From contig DATDCV010000065.1 of the NCBI GenBank assembly GCA_036524155.1, positions 1 to 26,523 of the forward strand: a stretch of DNA of 26,523 nt, given 5' to 3'. Source of the DNA: DATDCV01 sp036524155 (lineage in GTDB: Bacteria; Verrucomicrobiota; Verrucomicrobiia; Limisphaerales; UBA8199). Positions 22,691-26,523 of the stretch are shown in pieces. Both the position numbers and the translations under genes were made by a program. A model generated the notes under the pieces. The model saw nothing but the letters and a program-made list of their open reading frames with translations, made no database searches and had not been told where the DNA came from. How positions within the stretch are numbered: the first letter of the stretch is position 1; each line of letters starts with the position of its first letter.

Positions 22691-22900
22691 CGTCGTTCTC
22701 ATGCCCAAACCGTCGCCCGCGGGAACGAATTCCTCCAATACCGTTTTTCTCGGCTGAGCATGCATTTTAGCTATGCTGCCCGGCCCCCATGTTCGGACCG
22801 CCGCCGCTAAGACCCGTGCTGTCAAGTTTGGCGGCCCCGCGACGTTGGTCATCGAGGCCAGCGATTCGCACCTCCGACGACCCTGGAGTATAAGGGAAGG

Positions 22901-23203
22901 ATGAAACCTCGACTGCCAGTGCCCGCCTTGATGTTCCTGGCCGGCACCGTTCTGGCCCAGGACAACAAGCCACGGGATATGCACGAGATGCACCGGCTGC
23001 ACCAGGACTCGAAAGCGTATATCGCCATGCTCGATGACCCGAAACGTGACGAGTACCAGAAGCCGCACGAGGTCATCACAGCGCTGAATCTCAAACCGGG
23101 CGAAGTCGTGGCGGACATCGGTGCCGGGTCGGGGTACTTCACCTTCCGGCTGGCGCACCACGTCGGGGACGCCGGGCGCGTTTACGCCGAAGTAATTGAA
23201 TAG
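22901..23203 (+). pseudogene. Truncated exported SAM-dependent methyltransferase
   Basis: A strong Shine-Dalgarno sequence (AAGGGAAGG just before the ATG) and a signal peptide (ALMFLAGTVLAQ) start 100 residues that match the beginning of a methyltransferase. KPHEVITALNLKPGEVVADI leads into the SAM-binding loop GAGSGYFTFRLA, then AGRVYA. Right after this the match ends with EVIE and a stop. The usual family length is about 230-270 residues, so two thirds of the fold, including the rest of the SAM pocket, is missing. The next gene starts 24 nt later. This is best read as a deletion remnant. Confidence 0.8.
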
Positions 23204-23226
23204 TTGGACCTGCCTGTCTCGACGCC

Positions 23227-23805
23227 ATGAGCCGACTTTTTTCCAACCCCCTGACTTCTCCACGACTTCTCCTTCGTCGGTTGCAGAGTGGGGATGCCGC
23301 GGCGCTGCGTAGCTATCGTTCGCTGCCGGAGGTGGCGCGGTATCAGGGTTGGGAATCGTTCGGGCTGGACGACGCGGTACGGCTCATCGAAAGCCAGAGC
23401 CACAGCGAGCCGGGGGTTCCGGGGACGTGGTTTCAGTTGGCGATTGTCGAGAGGGCGACGGAGAGCATAGTGGGCGATTGCGGTCTGCACTGTCGGCAGG
23501 ACGACCCGCGTCAGATGGAGGTTGGCATCACTCTTTCCCCGAGCCATCAAGGCCGGGGCTATGCAACTGAGGCACTGAGTTGCCTGCTGGACTTTGTGTT
23601 CGGCACTTTGAGCAAGCATCGGATTTCAGCGGTCACGGACGCCGAGAACGCCGCAGCCGCGTCGTTGCTCCGACGTTTGGGATTCCGGCAGGAAGCGCAT
23701 TTTATTGAGCATCGATGGTACAAGGGGTATTGGGACAGTGAGTTTGTATTTGGTTTGCTGCGGCGAGAATGGGAGTTGCGCTCAGCAATAGGAAATTTCG
23801 ACTGA
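23227..23805 (+). CDS. GNAT acetyltransferase, RimJ/RimL type
   Basis: The gene encodes 192 residues. It has the typical opening of the RimJ-like group (LTSPRLLLRRLQSGDAAAL), a central strand with ESIVGDCGLH, and the acetyl-CoA loop in LSPSHQGRGYATEALSCLLD (Q/R-x-x-G-x-G/A). The C-terminal part has HRISAVTDAENAAAASLLRR with LGF, conserved in the group. It transfers acetyl groups from acetyl-CoA to an amine; the substrate may be a protein N-terminus, antibiotic or small metabolite and cannot be deduced. It appears complete. Confidence 0.9.
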   Translation: MSRLFSNPLTSPRLLLRRLQSGDAAALRSYRSLPEVARYQGWESFGLDDAVRLIESQSHSEPGVPGTWFQLAIVERATESIVGDCGLHCRQDDPRQMEVGITLSPSHQGRGYATEALSCLLDFVFGTLSKHRISAVTDAENAAAASLLRRLGFRQEAHFIEHRWYKGYWDSEFVFGLLRREWELRSAIGNFD

Positions 23806-23835
23806 GTAGCAGCCGCTTGCCTTACCCATTCTTCG

Positions 23836-24441
23836 CTAGGGCTTGGCTGCATACATTTGGTGCACGCTGTCGCGGGAGAGCACCAGAATTGTAAACACGC
23901 CTAACGCTGTTCCGAACGGGATTTGCAGGCAGTTCAAGCCGCCGATGATGAGCGAGAATAGCCGGTTCCGCTTTTGCAGCAGGAACAGCCCGGAAAGCAC
24001 GTTGAGAACGAGGCCGGTGAGCAGGAGAACGCCCATGAACAGATAGAACCAAATGAAGGCATCCAGAAATGCCTTGGGCGGCATGGCCTGCTGCTGCGAC
24101 TTCCACATTTCCGGGTTCGAGAAGACCGTGTGCATGATGGAGTAATGCACAAAAAGGAAGCCGATGCCCACGAAAGCCAGCCCGGCGAAAACAAAGTGGA
24201 AAATCCCCAACAGCTTCACGTGTTCCCGGTCCCGGCGCTGCTGGCTCTGGGTCGCCGTGTCCGGAGGTAGCGTGGACGGGGCTGGCGGTGGTCGGTTCAC
24301 CACCGCACGAACTATCAAGTAAATCAGCCCCGTAAGGCCGATCGCCACCAGGGCAAGGACGAAGAGCAAAACCAGAATCAGGATGATTTCGCCACCGCCG
24401 ATGTTCAACAAGGCGAAGCTGGCATTACCTGGAGAACTCAT
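23836..24441 (-). CDS. Multi-pass membrane protein of unknown function
   Basis: The gene encodes 201 residues. An N-terminal segment with NIGGGEIILILVLLFVLALV resembles the start of TatA-like proteins and of the tiny upstream ORF, followed by a proline-rich linker (PPPAPSTLPP) and three more transmembrane segments (FHFVFAGLAFVGIGFLFVHY, IWFYLFMGVLLLTGLVLNVL, and IIGGLNCLQIPFGTALGVFT). The pattern is common in Verrucomicrobiota genomes as an uncharacterised protein. It overlaps the upstream small ORF by 17 nt, suggesting coupling. Confidence 0.8.
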   Translation of the reverse strand: MSSPGNASFALLNIGGGEIILILVLLFVLALVAIGLTGLIYLIVRAVVNRPPPAPSTLPPDTATQSQQRRDREHVKLLGIFHFVFAGLAFVGIGFLFVHYSIMHTVFSNPEMWKSQQQAMPPKAFLDAFIWFYLFMGVLLLTGLVLNVLSGLFLLQKRNRLFSLIIGGLNCLQIPFGTALGVFTILVLSRDSVHQMYAAKP

Positions 24442-24544
24442 ATACCACGAGGATGACGCGCGCCGCGCCGAGAAGAATCAGGGCAAGCGCCAGGACGAGT
24501 ATGACCTCACCACCGCCCAGGTCTAATAGCGCAGCCAAAGTCAT
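24425..24544 (-). CDS. 39-residue TatA-like membrane peptide
   Basis: The ATG at 24544 is preceded by AAAGGTG about 6 nt upstream, a good ribosome binding site. It encodes 39 residues with LDLGGGEVILVLALALILLG as the core, the same GGGE-I-L pattern seen at the start of the next protein and in TatA-type transmembrane helices, but the amphipathic helix that normally follows in TatA is missing. The last 17 nt overlap the start of the membrane protein gene at 24441. It may be a leader for that gene or a shortened TatA-type protein. Confidence 0.55.
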   Translation of the reverse strand: MTLAALLDLGGGEVILVLALALILLGAARVILVVYEFSR

Positions 24545-24807
24545 AGGGCACCTTTCGACCGTATCAGATTGGACGCCGGACTGCAATTGACGTGGAGATT
24601 TGCCGCATCACGCCAAGGCTGGCCAGCCGTGCGTACGTTTTCGCCCCGGCCAGCACTCATGTCTGTTTTTTCCTGCCATCATGGCCCAAGTTAGGCTGTG
24701 CCCTCGTTATGAACTTACCGAGCCCCACCAACCACGTACTGGTCGATTTTGAGAACGTGTGCCAAATCTTAGCGGACTTGGCCACAGGTTCCTGGCAACT
24801 CCCGCGG

Positions 24808-25133
24808 ATGATTCACAGTTCATCCCCGGTCACGGACACTGCACGACCCAGCCGCGTTACATCAATTGATGCGTTGCGCGGGTTGGTCATGTTCATGATG
24901 ATTCTCGTCAATGACCTCGCCGGCGCCGGCAAGATCGTGCCCGACTGGATGGTGCATTTCAGCGACCGGCATCAGGGCGGCAGCGGAATGACAACACGCT
25001 GCACCTGGGCGGTGAATACGGCCATTTGGCGGCGACGCTTCCGTCGGCCATTGCACGCTCGGCGCTTTGCGGAATGTTGATCCTGCTATTGTCCACCAGC
25101 CTGAACCGGATCGGCTTCCGGCTCAAACTCTGA
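24808..25133 (+). pseudogene. DUF5009 / acyltransferase-3-like membrane protein, internally deleted
   Basis: The N-terminal part from the ATG at 24808 reads RVTSIDALRGLVMFMMILVN then DLAGAGKIVPDWMVHFSDRH then QGGSGMT, matching the start of DUF5009/heparan-alpha-glucosaminide acetyltransferase-like proteins (about 370-430 residues). After GMT (about 24990) the frame changes to nonsense. In another frame (24993-25133) the sequence reads EYGHLAATLPSAIARSALCG then MLILLLSTSLNRIGFRLKL and stops, which looks like the hydrophobic C-terminus of the same protein family. The middle, with most membrane helices, is missing and the ends are out of frame. Confidence 0.6.
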
Positions 25134-25282
25134 GCGAAGCGCCGACCCAGTGCAGCAACCGGCCGCAAATCTTCGAGGGATTTCCTTTCTGCCATTGCAA
25201 AAGTGGATCCCCCTTGTAATGGCTAAACCCAGCCCGTCGGGGTAGTTTCAGGCAACGCATGAATGCGCTATAAAAGAACCCT

Positions 25283-25627
25283 ATGAAAACCCCAGACTTA
25301 GTGTTTATCGGCATCAAAGGATCGGTGATCGCAGTGAACCGCGCCACGGGCCAGCAGGTGTGGGCGACGCATCTCAAAGGCTCCGATTTTGTTAACGTGG
25401 TCGTCCAGGACGGGGCGGTCCTGGCTTCCTGTTGTGGTGAGATCTTTTCTCTCGACAAGCTCACGGGCAATGCGCGTTGGCACAATCCGCTCAAGGGTTT
25501 TGGACGAGGGCTGGCAACCATTGCGGCGGAAGAAGCTTCCGGAAGCTGCAACACCGCTGTTTTGGCCGAGAAGCGGCGGCAGGACGAGCAAGCGGCGGCG
25601 GCAGGAGCGGTGGCAGCGGCAGCGTGA
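25283..25627 (+). CDS. Small PQQ-repeat (beta-propeller blade) protein
   Basis: The gene encodes 114 residues starting MKTPDLVFIGIKGSVIAVNR. Two PQQ-like blades are visible: VIAVNRATGQQVWATHLKGS and EIFSLDKLTGNARWHNPLKG, each with the pattern A/L-D/N-x-x-T-G-x-x-x-W. The C-terminus is alanine-rich and charged (EKRRQDEQAAAAGAVAAAA). There is no signal peptide, unlike BamB or PQQ dehydrogenases, so a cytosolic role is likely. Such two-blade proteins are widespread in this phylum; function unknown. Confidence 0.8.
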   Translation: MKTPDLVFIGIKGSVIAVNRATGQQVWATHLKGSDFVNVVVQDGAVLASCCGEIFSLDKLTGNARWHNPLKGFGRGLATIAAEEASGSCNTAVLAEKRRQDEQAAAAGAVAAAA

Positions 25628-25754
25628 ATAACTTTAAGTCGAGGGTCAACGCGGCGGTCGGTCGTCCGCAATCCTTAGCAGGCGTTAGAGCCATTGAACC
25701 TGCTGGCACGAGTTATGCGCGAAATCCGGCATTACGGACAACCAACTCAATCAT

Positions 25755-26081
25755 ATGCAAACTCTCTTGCGACATACTCCCACCCGCCAATATTTCCAAG
25801 CCTTGGGGAAGTGGACGCCCGACTGCGACGAGGCCCATGATTTTGGAATGGTCGCCAGAGCCGTGAGATTCGCGCACCAAACGGGTTTTCGCGACCTCGA
25901 ATTGATCGTTCGCTTTGACAGCCCTGACCAGGTTACCGATATTCCACTCGAAAGACTCCGGCTGAGGCTGACGCACGCTGGCAAACGCGGCCATCAGGAC
26001 GCCGGGGGTTCTCCGCGCCATCGTCCCACTGTAAACGTTTGGGACAGCCGGACGCACACATCTCGCGGCCCGCGGCCATGA
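25755..26081 (+). CDS. Hypothetical protein, conserved-looking N-terminus
   Basis: The gene encodes 108 residues. The first ~70 (MQTLLRHTPTRQYFQALGKW, then TPDCDEAHDFGMVARAVRFA) and LELIVRFD look like a real soluble protein with the pattern YFQ..GKWT.D...A.DF, seen in short unnamed proteins of this phylum. The last ~35 residues are basic and unstructured and may be an out-of-frame extension. No domain can be named. Confidence 0.5.
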   Translation: MQTLLRHTPTRQYFQALGKWTPDCDEAHDFGMVARAVRFAHQTGFRDLELIVRFDSPDQVTDIPLERLRLRLTHAGKRGHQDAGGSPRHRPTVNVWDSRTHTSRGPRP

Positions 26082-26147
26082 CGCGCTGAGGTCGAAAGCG
26101 GCCTTGTCAGGGATCTGCGCCTGACCGCGACGGCCTCCTCCCCCCAA

Positions 26148-26172
26148 CCCTCTCCTCCCGAGGAGGAGAGGG
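26148..26172. repeat. Perfect 11-bp hairpin
   Basis: CCCTCTCCTCC (26148-26158) and GGAGGAGAGGG (26162-26172) with loop CGA. It is related in composition to the G/C-tract hairpins at 2361 and 26252 and may belong to the same family. Confidence 0.65.
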
Positions 26173-26251
26173 AGAAGATCCCCGCGCGTCCGAGCTTCAG
26201 GGCTCCAAAGCGCGAACGCTCGGGACAGCGAGCAAGCGACCCCTCCGGTTC

Positions 26252-26294
26252 TCCCTCTCCGCCTTTGGGGGAGAGGGGACAGGGGAGAGGTGGC
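26252..26294. repeat. G/C-tract hairpin repeat, copy 2
   Basis: TCCCTCTCC (26252-26260) pairs with GGAGAGGGG (26270-26278, one G-T type pair at the end), followed by GGGGAGAGGTGGC. It matches the copy at 2361-2403 except for a few bases, which lie in the loop, at the first base of the stem and after the stem. Confidence 0.75.
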
Positions 26295-26330
26295 TCTTAT
26301 TGTCCACAAAAGTACCTGGTGGCAGGTAGC

Positions 26331-26432
26331 CGCTCAGTCTTGCGTCGGAGCGCCGAGTTGCACTCGGCTTACACGCGGCCGTCGGCGCGCTTAAGCCGAT
26401 TAAAAATCGGCGCTCCGACGCAAGACCGAGCG
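26331..26432. repeat. Cruciform-type dispersed repeat, copy B
   Basis: Outer arms TTGCGTCGGAGCGCCGA (starting 26340) and its complement (ending 26423), with an outer extension CGCTCAG/CCGAGCG. Inner hairpins GCCGAGT/ACTCGGC (loop TGC) and GCCGATT/AATCGGC (loop AAA) are the same as in copy A at 2483-2582. Differences between the copies fall in loops or as paired changes in stems. Confidence 0.85.
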
Positions 26433-26523
26433 GATACGGCGGAAGTGCATGGCCGGAGTGGAGAGAGACTTTCCCCACGAACCTGCCTGAGGAGGAAAGA
26501 GGGGCAGTCCAAGTGCGCGGAAC

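Larger units (their letters stand above)
26082..26523. other. Repeat-rich intergenic end of window
   Basis: No gene is supported here. The stretch holds a hairpin at 26148-26172 (CCCTCTCCTCC/GGAGGAGAGGG, loop CGA), the second copy of the G/C-tract hairpin and the second copy of the cruciform repeat. Confidence 0.6.

Noticed and set aside
25628..25754. Possible third attC site (GTTAGAG and GTCAAC words)
   Set aside because: The words are not flanked by complementary L arms with an extrahelical base, so the attC architecture is absent.

Overview
The window is a GC-rich bacterial chromosome segment, most likely from a Verrucomicrobiota member (Limisphaerales/Pedosphaera-like). That placement is an inference. 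It rests on the duplicated C-terminal module of the kind 'YxLxASxDLxxWT...FYR' on a giant secreted repeat protein, on the GH67-like secreted protein family, on the DUF5009 remnant, and on dispersed palindromic repeats of several families between genes.

Region 1 (1-2170) is an integron. An integron integrase gene (1089-2168, +) lies head-out from a short cassette array (about 994 down to 135) whose genes point the opposite way. Two well-formed attC sites (571-660 and 135-227) each have the classical R/L arms with one extrahelical base, and the crossover core next to intI is at 988-994. Both complete cassettes encode ~100-residue multi-pass membrane proteins of unknown function whose start codons lie within about 10-20 nt of the recombination point. 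At the window edge a fragment of what looks like another tyrosine recombinase begins.

Region 2 (2170-9517) starts with an intergenic stretch carrying two structured repeats, then a near-consensus promoter driving one 2284-residue secreted protein made of 17 CARDB-type Ig-like repeats. Region 3 (9700-10938) is a RES/Xre-type toxin-antitoxin operon with an inverted-repeat operator candidate. Region 4 (11023-17124) holds a secreted GH67-like glycoside hydrolase candidate, a secreted TPR protein and an ErpA/IscA-type iron-sulfur carrier followed by a strong intrinsic terminator.

Region 5 (17326-26081) is a mixture of intact and broken genes. Intact genes are a cyclase-fold protein with a heme-c motif, an elongation factor P with Gln at the position normally modified, a lipoprotein, a pirin/DOPA-dioxygenase pair, a GNAT acetyltransferase, a tiny TatA-like ORF overlapping a membrane protein gene, and a PQQ-repeat protein. 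Broken genes are a ScyD/ScyE-like gene fused to a foreign tail, a methyltransferase cut after its SAM-binding motif, and a DUF5009 gene with an internal deletion. The right end (26082-26523) carries second copies of the two repeats seen at 2361-2582. The paired substitutions between the 100-bp copies suggest that the fold itself is conserved.

The parts are mostly independent modules. The coherent systems are the integron, the toxin-antitoxin pair and possibly the pirin/dioxygenase operon.
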